Source of the DNA: Mycobacterium bourgelatii
Lineage (GTDB): Bacteria; Actinomycetota; Actinomycetes; Mycobacteriales; Mycobacteriaceae
Assembly (NCBI RefSeq): GCF_010723575.1
Contig: NZ_BLKZ01000001.1
Coordinates: forward strand, 3,782,001 to 3,846,000
Direction: 5' to 3'
DNA: 64,000 nt
The position numbers and the translations under genes are program-made. Under the pieces are notes generated by a model, which ran no database searches, had not been told where the DNA came from, and saw nothing but the letters and a program-made list of their open reading frames with translations. Positions 8,817 to 17,498 of this stretch are shown here, one piece after another. Positions within the stretch are counted from its first letter, which is position 1. Every line of letters begins with the position of its first letter.

Positions 8817-10007
8817 CTACCCTGCCCCTGGCAAGTGCGGAATGATAGTGCTGCGCATCCCAATTCGCTGAATTGGGCCTTCCGACGAGCGCCCGACCAT
8901 ACCGCCCAGCGGTATTTTCGAGACCGCAGTACTAACTGGCATCGCGGCCGGAGCGCCGGGGACGACTCCCGGCCCTACTGCCCCGGCTTCAGATGCCGGC
9001 ACCGCCAGCGCGCCGGCCCAACTGGGCGGCACCGACAACGTCCCGAGTGAGCTCGCCTGGCCCAGACCCGCGGACACCCCACCTATCGATCCGAGGCCGC
9101 CTAGGGCTTCTAATCCCGCCGATTCGCTCAATTCCCCGAAACCGGTGACGTCGAGGCCTACACCGACCACGTCCAGACCAACACCCCCACCGTCCAAAGC
9201 GACGAGACCGACCGCGTCCATGCCGAGTCCCGCGCTGTCCTCGACCAAACTCAGTTGGCTACCGCTCAGCCCGGTCAGGCCGGTCACGGCCCCCTCGAGT
9301 GCGCCGGCGCCCTTGCCCAAGCTCTTGAACACACCGTTGCCGGCAGGCAAGCCGCTGAGGCCGGAAAGAGCCGTGGCTGGACCCGACGCGGCAGACGCCC
9401 CTGGGGTGCCCAGCGTCTGAAGAGCCTGGGGCACAGAGGACATCGCACGTGAGACGGTACCGCTTTGCGCGCCTAGCCCGCCTGGATTGGTCGTGTGCGG
9501 TGGCGGCGTGAAGGCGGTCAAGGATGCGGCTGCCGCCGAACTGGCCGCGTAGTCGTACATCGCTGTCGCATCTTGAGCCCACATTTCGGCGTACTCCGCC
9601 TCGGTAGCCATGATGGCCGGTGTGTTCTGCCCCAATATGTTGGTGGCGATCAACGCCGCCAACTGGACGCGGTTCGCCACGACCATCGGTGGCGGCACCG
9701 TCATCGCGAACGCGGCCTCATACGCAGCCGCAGCGGCGGCGGCCTGGCTGGCCGCCTGCTGACACTGCGAGGCGGTGGTCCGCAGCCACGCCAGATACGG
9801 CGTGACCGCACCGACCATCGCCATTAGCGAAGGGCCCATCCAAGACTGAGTCAGTTCCTCGATTGCCGACTGATAACCACCGGCGGTGACGTGTAAGTCC
9901 GCGGCAAGGGCATCCCAGGCCGCTGCGGCGGTCAACATTGACCCGACCCCGGCACCGGTATACATCCGACTGGAATTGACCTCTGGTGGCAACGCCCCAA
10001 AATCCAT
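8817..10007 (-). CDS. PPE family protein (SVP-type)
   Basis: 396-residue member of the mycobacterial PPE family exported by ESX type VII systems. The N-terminus MDFGALPPEVNS contains the Pro-Pro-Glu signature. ELTQSWMGPSLMAM (residues ~50-63) carries the WxG turn of the helical hairpin, and the ~180-residue domain is Ala-rich as expected. The C-terminal half is Gly/Ala/Val/Leu-rich with short imperfect repeats (GVGLDVVGVGLDV). SLGTLSVPPSWAG is the GxxSVPxxW-type motif of the PPE-SVP subgroup. No PE partner gene is adjacent, so secretion would need a PE encoded elsewhere. Start is ATG at 10007. Confidence 0.95.
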   Translation of the reverse strand: MDFGALPPEVNSSRMYTGAGVGSMLTAAAAWDALAADLHVTAGGYQSAIEELTQSWMGPSLMAMVGAVTPYLAWLRTTASQCQQAASQAAAAAAAYEAAFAMTVPPPMVVANRVQLAALIATNILGQNTPAIMATEAEYAEMWAQDATAMYDYAASSAAAASLTAFTPPPHTTNPGGLGAQSGTVSRAMSSVPQALQTLGTPGASAASGPATALSGLSGLPAGNGVFKSLGKGAGALEGAVTGLTGLSGSQLSLVEDSAGLGMDAVGLVALDGGGVGLDVVGVGLDVTGFGELSESAGLEALGGLGSIGGVSAGLGQASSLGTLSVPPSWAGALAVPASEAGAVGPGVVPGAPAAMPVSTAVSKIPLGGMVGRSSEGPIQRIGMRSTIIPHLPGAG

Positions 10008-10162
10008 TGCATTTCTCTTATCTGGTCAAGATTGGCGTCCTAAGACGCACGGCAGCCGCGAACAAGAAGAAGCGCAGAGCCGCGCCAAAGCGACTACCAA
10101 ACGACTACAAGGAAGGGTTCACGGCCGCACGGGCCGCGTGAGATGCAAACTGCCGCGAATGA

Positions 10163-10609
10163 TCAGCAGCGTGCCACACAGAATAGGGTCAAAAGATCTT
10201 GTCTGCCAGGTAAATTCGCTGGCGCACGGGAGCGGACGTCGGGTTGACGCTGAGTTTCCCCCACCCACCCGGCCGACGGCTGCGACCAGGACCAACGAGA
10301 TTCGTTCACCGACAAGATCCGGCCCCGATCGCGCCTAAAACCAGTGCTCTTGGTGGCGGTGTCATCCGTCGACGACGACCCGATGCGGTGCCGGCCCGCC
10401 GCGGCGGTAAAGCCGTTGGCCTGCACCGCAGGGGTGTCCAGCGTGTTCAGCGACGTCGCCGCCGTGATTGGCGATGTCTCGGTTGCGATGCCGAGCGGCA
10501 ACGCCCAGAACCCTACGGCAGCGGCGCAAAGGAACAGTGCGGCGATTATCGCGATAGCCGTCTGGCGGGGTGACCATCGCGAATTAACAGCTGCACTGCG
10601 AAAACTCAA
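10163..10609 (-). CDS. Possible small single-pass membrane protein
   Basis: Weakly supported 148-codon frame upstream of the PPE gene. After a basic start (MSFRSAAVNSRWSPRQ) there is one hydrophobic helix, TAIAIIAALFLCAAAVGFW (residues ~17-35), then a Thr/Ala-rich tail. Third-position GC looks coding-like in the middle but falls off at both ends, so the frame may be over-extended. The start would be TTG. No family was recognised. The flanks 10008-10162 and 10610-10677 hold no other gene I can support; the former must contain the PPE promoter. Confidence 0.35.
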   Translation of the reverse strand: MSFRSAAVNSRWSPRQTAIAIIAALFLCAAAVGFWALPLGIATETSPITAATSLNTLDTPAVQANGFTAAAGRHRIGSSSTDDTATKSTGFRRDRGRILSVNESRWSWSQPSAGWVGETQRQPDVRSRAPANLPGRQDLLTLFCVARC

Positions 10610-10677
10610 AGTACTTCAACTGTAGCAGTGGGGATCACCGAAACGATGTGGCGCCGTTCACGTTCAGCGCGCAACCC

Positions 10678-12219
10678 TCATGCCACAGACGAGCTGACGA
10701 ATTCCTCGGCCACAGCTACCACCCGCTCACGGTCACGCGGAACCAGGCCGATGCGCGTCCGGCGATCAAGAATGTCATCGACACTCAACGCGCCCTCATG
10801 AGTCACCGCGTACTCGAACTCGGCCCGCGTCACGTCAATACCCTCTGCAACCGGATCCTTGGGCCGCTCACATGTGGCGGCCTTGACGACGTGTGCCGCC
10901 TCGGCCCCAAATCGCGCCACCAAAGAATCCGGCAGTCGCCCGACGGGCCCGGCGGCCTGTCCCGGATTGGCCTGGGCGCCGATCAACGGCAGCCGACGAG
11001 TACGACATTCACCGGCCTGCAGCTGCCGCAGGACGATGGCCCGGTCGAGCACATCCTCTGCCATGTAACGGTATTCGGTCAGCTTGCCTCCGACGACGCT
11101 GATCACGCCCGACGGCGACTCGAAGACGGCGTGGTCGCGCGAGACATCCGCGGTACGGCCCCCGCCGGTGTCGATCAGCGGTCGCAACCCGGCGTACGAG
11201 CCGATCACATCCGAGGGCGTGACCGCCGTCCCCAAAGCGGTGTTCACCGTGTCCAGTAGGAACGAGATCTCCTCCGGAGAGGGCTCTGGCACATCCGGAA
11301 TCGGGCCCGGCGCGTCCTCGTCGGTCAGCCCCAGATAGATTCGGCCCAACTGCTCGGGCATGGCGAACACGAACCGGTTCAGTTCACCGGGAATCGGAAT
11401 GGTCAGTGCCGCAGTCGGATTGCCAAACGCGGCCGCATCGAAGACGAGATGCGTTCCGCGGCTTGGCCGTAACTTCAACGAGTTGTCGATGTCACCGGCC
11501 CATACCCCGGCCGCGTTGATCACGGCGCGCGCCGACACATCGAACGACTGTCCGGTGCGCTGGTCGGTCAGCCGCACCGATGTTCCGGTGGCCTCGGACG
11601 CGGCCACATAAGTCAGAATCCGCGCGCCGTGCTGGGCGGCGGTGCGCGCCACCGCCGTAACCAGTCGGGCGTCGTCGATCAATTGCCCGTCATAGTTGAG
11701 GAAACCGCCGGACAGCCCCTCTTGCTGAACGGTCGGTGCCAGCTCCACGACGCGGCGCGCCGAAATCCAGCGTGAGCGCGGCAGTATCGAGGACGGCGTT
11801 CCCGCGAGCACCCGCAAGCCGTCGCCGGCCAAGAACCCACCGCGCACCAGCGCACGCTTCAGGTGGTTCATCGACGGCAGCAACGGCACCAGCTGCGGCA
11901 TGGCATGCACCAGATGAGGGGCGTTGTAGCGCATCAGGATTCCGCGTTCGATGGCACTGCGTCGGGCAATCCCGATATTGCCGCTGGCCAGATAGCGCAG
12001 CCCGCCGTGCACCAACTTCGAACTCCACCGGCTGGTACCGAAGGCCAGATCGTGTTTTTCCACCAAGGCCGTTCGCAGTCCGCGCGAAGCCGCATCCAGG
12101 GCGATGCCCACCCCGGTGATGCCACCCCCGATGACGACGACATCCAGCGGCTCGCCGTCGGCGAGTGCGGCGAGGTCCGCGGTGCGGCGTGCGGCATTGA
12201 GGGCGCTCGAGTTCTCCAT
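10678..12219 (-). CDS. glpD1: FAD-dependent glycerol-3-phosphate dehydrogenase GlpD1
   Basis: Oxidises sn-glycerol-3-phosphate to dihydroxyacetone phosphate at the membrane, passing electrons to quinone. The 513-residue protein begins with the FAD dinucleotide loop VVVIGGGITGVGIALDAASRG (about residues 27-47). Family motifs include GTSRWSSKLVHGGLRYL, INAAGVWAG and VGGKLTEYRYMAEDVLD, with the C-terminal DAO domain present. Length and order match M. tuberculosis Rv2249c. Its start overlaps the end of the upstream tetR gene by one base, so the pair is probably co-transcribed and controlled by that regulator. Confidence 0.96.
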   Translation of the reverse strand: MENSSALNAARRTADLAALADGEPLDVVVIGGGITGVGIALDAASRGLRTALVEKHDLAFGTSRWSSKLVHGGLRYLASGNIGIARRSAIERGILMRYNAPHLVHAMPQLVPLLPSMNHLKRALVRGGFLAGDGLRVLAGTPSSILPRSRWISARRVVELAPTVQQEGLSGGFLNYDGQLIDDARLVTAVARTAAQHGARILTYVAASEATGTSVRLTDQRTGQSFDVSARAVINAAGVWAGDIDNSLKLRPSRGTHLVFDAAAFGNPTAALTIPIPGELNRFVFAMPEQLGRIYLGLTDEDAPGPIPDVPEPSPEEISFLLDTVNTALGTAVTPSDVIGSYAGLRPLIDTGGGRTADVSRDHAVFESPSGVISVVGGKLTEYRYMAEDVLDRAIVLRQLQAGECRTRRLPLIGAQANPGQAAGPVGRLPDSLVARFGAEAAHVVKAATCERPKDPVAEGIDVTRAEFEYAVTHEGALSVDDILDRRTRIGLVPRDRERVVAVAEEFVSSSVA

Positions 12220-12791
12220 CAGGCCAGGTATCCGTTCAGTGCGTAGGTGAGTTGGGCGGCAAGCGCTTCGTCGTCGAGGACCGGCTTGACGATGTCGGCG
12301 GATTGGATGGTGGACTGCGCGATCAGCAGGATCATCGTCGCGAGTTGACGGGGGTCGCCGGGGCGCACGCTGCCGTCGCGTTGCGCCATTTCCAGACGGG
12401 CCGCCAGTCCCTCGATCAGGAACAGCTGGCTGGCGCCCAAGCGCTCGGTGATGTAGACGCGGGCCAGTTCGGAATGCATCACCGACATGATCAGTTCGTC
12501 GCGGCGTAACCGGTCAGCCACCGCGACCACCTGCTTCACCAAGGACTCGCGGTCGTTGCCGTCGAACGGCACCTCTCGCATGGCGTCGGTGACGTGGTTG
12601 GTCAGCAGCGTCGACATGATCGAGTTCGTATCCGGCCAACGCCGGTAGACGGTCGGGCGGCTCACGCCGGCGCGCCGGGCGATCTCGGCCAGCGTCACCC
12701 GATCGGCGCCGTAATTCATCACGCAGCTCGCCGCGGCCGCCAGTATGCGATCCCCGATGTCCAAATTGGGATCGTTACCGATTGACAGCAT
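12219..12791 (-). CDS. TetR family transcriptional regulator
   Basis: 190-residue TetR repressor, equivalent in position to Rv2250c. The helix-turn-helix sits at about residues 30-52 (LAEIARRAGVSRPTVYRRW). The C-terminal ligand domain is of the type carrying VRPGDPRQLATMILLIAQS. I chose the ATG at 12791 (MLSIGNDPN); a longer frame would run into the divergent flavoprotein gene and across the putative operator. It is divergent from the flavoprotein gene (17 bp between starts) and one base upstream of glpD1, so it likely regulates both glycerolipid genes and itself. Confidence 0.92.
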   Translation of the reverse strand: MLSIGNDPNLDIGDRILAAAASCVMNYGADRVTLAEIARRAGVSRPTVYRRWPDTNSIMSTLLTNHVTDAMREVPFDGNDRESLVKQVVAVADRLRRDELIMSVMHSELARVYITERLGASQLFLIEGLAARLEMAQRDGSVRPGDPRQLATMILLIAQSTIQSADIVKPVLDDEALAAQLTYALNGYLA

Positions 12792-12811
12792 GTGTAATAC
12801 TGTAACGCATG
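12789..12811. promoter_or_regulatory. Imperfect inverted repeat, candidate TetR operator
   Basis: The 23-bp stretch between and overlapping the two divergent start codons begins CATGTGTAA and ends TAACGCATG. The ends form an inverted repeat (CATGnGTnA / TnACnCATG) around a short AT-rich core. Position and symmetry fit an operator for the adjacent TetR protein acting on both genes. With so little room, at least one of the two transcripts is probably leaderless. Confidence 0.55.
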
Positions 12812-14422
12812 ACGCAGACATCGGAGCAACTCCTTCCCCCAATGAAATGGAACGCGTGGGGAGATCCCGCCGCGGCCAAGCCCCTTTCCGACGGCATCCG
12901 GGCTTTGCTGAAGCAGGCGGTGGGACTGGACGACTCCGAAAAGTCGGAACTCGAACCCGACCAGGTCAAAGTGCGTCCGTCCTCGTTGACCCAGGAACAC
13001 CAGGACGCGCTGGCCAAGATCGTCGGCGCCGAATACTTCCGGACGGCCGACCGCGACCGGCTGCTGCACGCGGGCGGGAAGTCGACCCCAGATCTGCTGC
13101 GCCGCAAGGACACCGGCGTCCAGGACGCACCCGATGCGGTACTGCTGCCGGGCGATGACGACACCATCAGCGAAATCCTGCGGTACTGCTCCGAGCACGG
13201 CATCGCGATCGTCCCGTTCGGCGGCGGCACCAACGTCACCGGCGGGCTCGACCCGGTGCGCGCCGACTTCAGTGCGGTGATCTCACTCGATTTGCGGCGC
13301 TTCAACGAGTTGCACTCGCTCGACGAGGAATCCGGCATCGCCGAGTTGGGGGCGGGCGTCACCGGTCCCGACGCCGAACGCCTGCTCGGTGAGCACGGTT
13401 TCTCCCTCGGGCACTTCCCCCAGAGCTTCGAGTACGCCACCATCGGCGGCTTCGCCGCGACCCGCTCGTCCGGCCAGGACTCGGCCGGCTATGGCCGCTT
13501 CAACGACATGATCCTCGGGTTACGCCTGGTCACCCCGGTGGGCGTGTGGGATGTCGGGCGCGTGGCGGCGTCGGCCGCCGGGCCCGACCTGCGCCAGCTG
13601 GCCATCGGCTCGGAAGGCGTGTTGGGCGTCATCACCAAAGTGCGGCTGCGCGTGCACCGGAAACCGGAGACCACCCGATACGAGGCATGGTCATTCCCCG
13701 ACTTCGCCACCGGCGCCGCGGCCCTGCGCGCCATCACCCAGACCGGCACCGGACCCACCGTCGTCCGGCTTTCCGACGAGGTCGAAAGCGGAGTCAACCT
13801 GGCCACGCACGAGGCGATCGGCGAAAACCAGTTCACCGGTGGATGTTTGGGCCTGACGTTGTTCGAGGGCACCAAGGAACACGCCGAGAGCCGGCATGCC
13901 GAGACACGCGCGCTGATCGAAGCCAACGGCGGCAAGTCGTTGGGCGAAGACCCGGCCCGCACCTGGGAGCACGGCAGGTTCAGCGCGCCGTATCTGCGCG
14001 ACTCGCTGCTGGCCGCGGGCGCGCTGTGCGAAACGCTGGAGACCGCCACCCACTGGTCCAACCTCGGTGCGCTGAAAGCGGCTGTCACCGAGGCACTGAC
14101 CACCTCACTCGCCGCCTCGGGCACCCCGGCCCTGGTGATGTGCCACATCTCGCACGTCTACCCGACCGGCGCCTCGCTCTACTTCACCGTCGTCGCCGGG
14201 CAGCGCGGCAATCCGCTCGAGCAGTGGTGGGCGGCCAAACGGGCGGCCTGCGATGCCATCATGGCCACCGGTGGAACGATCACTCACCACCACGCGGTCG
14301 GCGCCGACCACCGCGCCTGGATGTCCGACGAGGTGGGCGATCTGGGCGTGCAAGTGCTGAAGGCGGTCAAGGCGACCCTGGACCCGGCCGGAATTCTCAA
14401 CCCCGGCAAACTGATTCCGTGA
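12809..14422 (+). CDS. FAD-binding oxidase, alkyldihydroxyacetonephosphate synthase-like flavoprotein
   Basis: 537-residue flavoprotein equivalent to Rv2251. The FAD-binding type 4 domain includes VLLPGDDDTISEIL and the pyrophosphate loop PFGGGTNVTGG (~residues 131-141). ATRSSGQDSAGYGRFNDMILGL (~212-233) is the family's second FAD segment. The C-terminal cap ends HHHAVGADHRAW...LDPAGILNPGKLIP, characteristic of the alkyl-DHAP synthase/D-lactate dehydrogenase-like group. Function as an ether-lipid synthase is inferred from family only. ATG at 12809; the diacylglycerol kinase gene overlaps its stop, and glpD1 is nearby, suggesting a glycerolipid theme. Confidence 0.9.
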   Translation: MTQTSEQLLPPMKWNAWGDPAAAKPLSDGIRALLKQAVGLDDSEKSELEPDQVKVRPSSLTQEHQDALAKIVGAEYFRTADRDRLLHAGGKSTPDLLRRKDTGVQDAPDAVLLPGDDDTISEILRYCSEHGIAIVPFGGGTNVTGGLDPVRADFSAVISLDLRRFNELHSLDEESGIAELGAGVTGPDAERLLGEHGFSLGHFPQSFEYATIGGFAATRSSGQDSAGYGRFNDMILGLRLVTPVGVWDVGRVAASAAGPDLRQLAIGSEGVLGVITKVRLRVHRKPETTRYEAWSFPDFATGAAALRAITQTGTGPTVVRLSDEVESGVNLATHEAIGENQFTGGCLGLTLFEGTKEHAESRHAETRALIEANGGKSLGEDPARTWEHGRFSAPYLRDSLLAAGALCETLETATHWSNLGALKAAVTEALTTSLAASGTPALVMCHISHVYPTGASLYFTVVAGQRGNPLEQWWAAKRAACDAIMATGGTITHHHAVGADHRAWMSDEVGDLGVQVLKAVKATLDPAGILNPGKLIP

Positions 14423-15366
14423 CCTCGGATAGCCCGGCGAACCCCGGACAACTGAACCGGCGTGAGATCGCCAAGGTCACCGCGCTCACCAATCCGCTGT
14501 CGGGGCACGGCGCGGCGGTGCAGGCGTCGCAGCATGCCATTGCCCGGTTGCAGCAGCGCGGCGTGGAAGTCATCGAGATCGTCGGTGAAAACGCCGAGGA
14601 TGCCCGTTACCTACTAGCCGCGGCGGTGGAGAAGGGCACCGACGCCGTCGTCGTCACCGGCGGCGACGGCGTCATCACCAATGCGCTGCAGGTGCTTGCG
14701 GGGACCGATGTTCCCTTGGGCATCATCCCCGCGGGCACCGGCAACGATCACGCGCGCGCATTCGGCATCCCCACAAGTGATCCCGACGCCGCCGCTGACA
14801 TCGTCGTGGACGGTTACGCGGAAACCATTGATCTGGGCCAGATCCGGGACACCCACGGGGTCACCAAGTGGTTCGGCACCGTGGCGGCAACCGGTTTCGA
14901 TTCCCTGGTCACCGATCGTGCGAATCGCATGACGTGGCCCCACGGACGGTTGCGTTACTACGTCGCCATGTTCGCCGAGCTGTCTCAGTACCGCGCTTTG
15001 CCGTTCCGGTTGGTGCTCGACGGTGATCAGGAGATCGAGGCCGACCTGACGCTGACGGCGTTCGGCAACACCCGCAGCTACGGCGGCGGACTACTGATCT
15101 GCCCGACCGCCGATCCCACCGACGGTCTGCTCGATATCACCATGGTCGCTGCGGGATCCCGGACGAAGTTGGTCCGCTTCTTCCCCACCCTCATGAAGGG
15201 CTCCCACGTGGAGCTGGACGAAGTGACCACCGCGCGAGCCAAGTCCATCCACGTCGAGTGCCCCGGCATCAACGTCTACGCCGACGGCGACTTTGCGTGC
15301 CCGTTGCCCGCCGATATCTCGGTAGTCCCGGCGGCGCTGCAGGTGCTGCGCCCCAAGCGATCCTGA
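14419..15366 (+). CDS. Diacylglycerol kinase (DagK-like lipid kinase)
   Basis: 315-residue lipid kinase equivalent to Rv2252, which phosphorylates diacylglycerol to phosphatidic acid and feeds phosphatidylinositol mannoside synthesis (established for the M. tuberculosis protein). The catalytic-domain motif VVVTGGDGVITNAL is followed by PLGIIPAGTGNDHARAFGIP, both diagnostic of the DAGK_cat fold. The C-terminal half contains FGNTRSYGGGLLICPTADPTDGLLD. Start is GTG at 14419 overlapping the flavoprotein stop (GTGA), so translation is coupled. Confidence 0.95.
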   Translation: MTSDSPANPGQLNRREIAKVTALTNPLSGHGAAVQASQHAIARLQQRGVEVIEIVGENAEDARYLLAAAVEKGTDAVVVTGGDGVITNALQVLAGTDVPLGIIPAGTGNDHARAFGIPTSDPDAAADIVVDGYAETIDLGQIRDTHGVTKWFGTVAATGFDSLVTDRANRMTWPHGRLRYYVAMFAELSQYRALPFRLVLDGDQEIEADLTLTAFGNTRSYGGGLLICPTADPTDGLLDITMVAAGSRTKLVRFFPTLMKGSHVELDEVTTARAKSIHVECPGINVYADGDFACPLPADISVVPAALQVLRPKRS

Positions 15367-15451
15367 ACCGGCTCGTGTAACGACCGAAGGCCCGAACGCG
15401 AATTCTCTTCCAAACCGCTGGATACCCGGAGGATCAGGATCGGGAGGGCAC

Positions 15452-15982
15452 ATGGTGCGGTCGGGCAAAACCGGATTCGTCGCAGCCGCCGCGACAGCGG
15501 CAGCAACGTCCCTCGGCGCGTTGCTGTTTGCCGCTCCCCCGGCCCACGCCAGTGAGGTCGCGGCCTGGAACGGCGAGTACATCATGGCGCTCGGCACGAA
15601 CGCCAAGACCGGCACCAGCATCGCCGCCAGCCAGAACGAGTTCGCCCATCGGACAATGGCTTCGATCAGCTCCACCTGCGCGGCGGGCGCCTGCGTCGCC
15701 ACGGTGAACAACCCGGCCCCGCCGAAGAACGACACCATGCCACGGACCGTCGAATTCATCTGGAACGGGTCTCAATGGGTCCGGGAATTCACCTGGAAAT
15801 GGGACTGCCTACTTCCCGACGGCACGATCGAATACGACCCGGCGAAATCGATCACGGTCTACACCCCAGGTGAGTACGGAATCCTCACCGGCGTCTTCCA
15901 CACCGACATCCTCAGTGGTACCTGTAAGGGCAACGTCGACATGCCGGTTTCGGCGAAGCCCGCCACGCCGCCAGTCACATAA
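15452..15982 (+). CDS. Secreted protein, Rv2253-like
   Basis: 176-residue exported protein of unknown function. It has a classic signal peptide: basic MVRSGKTGF, a hydrophobic Ala-rich core, then a probable cleavage after PPAHA (~residue 33). The mature part has four Cys residues (SSTCAAGACV, KWDCLLP, SGTCKGN), which could form two disulfides outside the membrane. A strong GGGAGGG Shine-Dalgarno precedes ATG 15452. It is convergent with the DUF3145 gene, only 6 bp between ends. Confidence 0.88.
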   Translation: MVRSGKTGFVAAAATAAATSLGALLFAAPPAHASEVAAWNGEYIMALGTNAKTGTSIAASQNEFAHRTMASISSTCAAGACVATVNNPAPPKNDTMPRTVEFIWNGSQWVREFTWKWDCLLPDGTIEYDPAKSITVYTPGEYGILTGVFHTDILSGTCKGNVDMPVSAKPATPPVT

Positions 15983-15988
15983 CGCGGC

Positions 15989-16501
15989 TCAGCCGACGCC
16001 GCGGCTCAACCAGGTGACCTCACCCGCGTCGCCACCGTCGCGGTACACCTCGAGCGCCTCGTCCCACGCCGTCCCCAGCACCGAATCCAGCTCAGCGGCA
16101 AGGGTGTCGGCTCCTTGAGCCATCATCGCCCGCAACCGCATCTCGCCCACCATGATGTCCCCGTTGGCGCTCATCGCCCCGCTCCACAGGCCGAGCTGCG
16201 GGGTGTGGCTGAATCGCTGGCCGTCGACGCCGGGGCTGGGGTCCTCGGTGACTTCGAACCGCAGCACCGACCAGGAGCGCAGCGCGTTCGCCAACCGGGC
16301 GCCGGTCCCGACCGGACCCATCCAGTTGGTGACGGCGCGCAGCTGCCCGGGCATGGCCGGCTGCGGTGTCCATACCAAGTTCGCAGTGGCCTGCAGGGTC
16401 GACGACAACGCCCACTCGACATGCGGGCACACCGCCGCGGGCGAGGCGTGGATGTACACCACGCCGGTCGTCACGTCGGCGAACTGATTCGACGCATGCA
16501 T
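15989..16501 (-). CDS. DUF3145 family protein
   Basis: 170-residue protein equivalent to Rv2256c, recognised by its TTGVVYIHASPAAVCPHVEWAL opening (partly quoted) and the TPQLGLWSGAMSANGDIMVGE stretch of the actinobacterial DUF3145 family. No signal peptide or membrane segment; cytoplasmic; function unknown. ATG at 16501 follows GGAGC. The 163-bp gap upstream (16502-16664) contains a T6 run and must hold its promoter; I see no gene there. Confidence 0.88.
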   Translation of the reverse strand: MHASNQFADVTTGVVYIHASPAAVCPHVEWALSSTLQATANLVWTPQPAMPGQLRAVTNWMGPVGTGARLANALRSWSVLRFEVTEDPSPGVDGQRFSHTPQLGLWSGAMSANGDIMVGEMRLRAMMAQGADTLAAELDSVLGTAWDEALEVYRDGGDAGEVTWLSRGVG

Positions 16502-16664
16502 CTTGTTGCTCCTTCGGCTCCACGAGGGACGTCTTCCCCAACGACCTGGTGAATCCGACGAGCAGGTGCTTGCGTCAATTTTTTTGTGTCGTGCGTGTCT
16601 ATTGTGCCCTGTGGGACCCCTGTTGCGCTAGTGTGCAGTTTTCATTTGCTCGCTCTGGTGCGTG

Positions 16665-17498
16665 TCATCGGCCGTGCTCGGCCAAAACCGCGTCGGAAAC
16701 CGCAGGCCAGATATCCAGCGCCCACTCACCGAAACCCCGATCGGTGAGCACCACCAACGCCAGGTCCGCCTCCGGATCTACCCAGATAAACCCACCCGCC
16801 TGCCCGAAATGACCGTAGGTGCGCGCCGAGTTGCGCGACCCGGTCCAATGCGGAGATTTGCCGTCCCGGATCTCGAAACCCAGCCCCCAGTCGTTGGGCC
16901 GCTGCACTCCGTACCCGGGCAGCACCCCGTCCAGACCGGGAAACTGTACGGCCGTCGCGTGGGCGTGCATCTGCTCCGAGACCGTCGACGGCCGGAGCAA
17001 ATCGCCGGCGAAAGCGACCAGGTCGGCGACCGTCGACGACGCCCCGAACCCGGCCGCTGCCGTGCCGCCTTCCAACTTGGTGGTCGCCATGCCCAGCGGC
17101 TCAAAGACGGCCTCGGTCAGGTAATCGCCGAATTCGATCCCCGACTCACGCTGCACGGTTTCGGCCAGCACCGTGAACCCGTAGTTGGAGTAGATCCGGC
17201 GAGTCCCGGGTTCGGCCAGCACCTTGTTGGACTGCATGGACAGCCCCGAAGTGTGCGCCAAGAGGTGGCGGACGGTGGCCCCGGGCGGGCCGGCCTCGGT
17301 GTCGAGGTCGACCGCGCCCTCCTCGATCGCGACCTGAACCGCGCGGGCCACCAGCGGCTTGGTCACCGAGGCCAGCGCGAACACGCGCTCGGTCTCGCCG
17401 TGAGTGGCCAACACCGCGCCGGGCCCGATCACCGCGGCCGCGGCGTTCGACACCGGCCAGTCGTCAAGCGCGGCTAGCGCGTCTGGAGCCGCCATCAC
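16665..17498 (-). CDS. Serine hydrolase, beta-lactamase/penicillin-binding-protein-like
   Basis: 277 residues, equivalent to Rv2257c. Serine beta-lactamase fold of class C/esterase type: the active-site tetrad SVTK (ALASVTKPLVA, ~residues 43-46) and the YSN motif (RIYSNYGF, ~108-110) are both present. LLAHTSGLSMQ is a second class C-like segment. No signal peptide, so a cytoplasmic esterase or peptidase role is more likely than antibiotic resistance (inference). The start codon overlaps the stop of the upstream methyltransferase gene, implying an operon. Confidence 0.9.
   Translation of the reverse strand: MMAAPDALAALDDWPVSNAAAAVIGPGAVLATHGETERVFALASVTKPLVARAVQVAIEEGAVDLDTEAGPPGATVRHLLAHTSGLSMQSNKVLAEPGTRRIYSNYGFTVLAETVQRESGIEFGDYLTEAVFEPLGMATTKLEGGTAAAGFGASSTVADLVAFAGDLLRPSTVSEQMHAHATAVQFPGLDGVLPGYGVQRPNDWGLGFEIRDGKSPHWTGSRNSARTYGHFGQAGGFIWVDPEADLALVVLTDRGFGEWALDIWPAVSDAVLAEHGR

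Noticed and set aside
10244..10573. Plus-strand frame opposite the small membrane ORF
   Set aside because: Arg-rich, without start signals or motifs; the minus-strand frame has the more credible hydrophobic helix.
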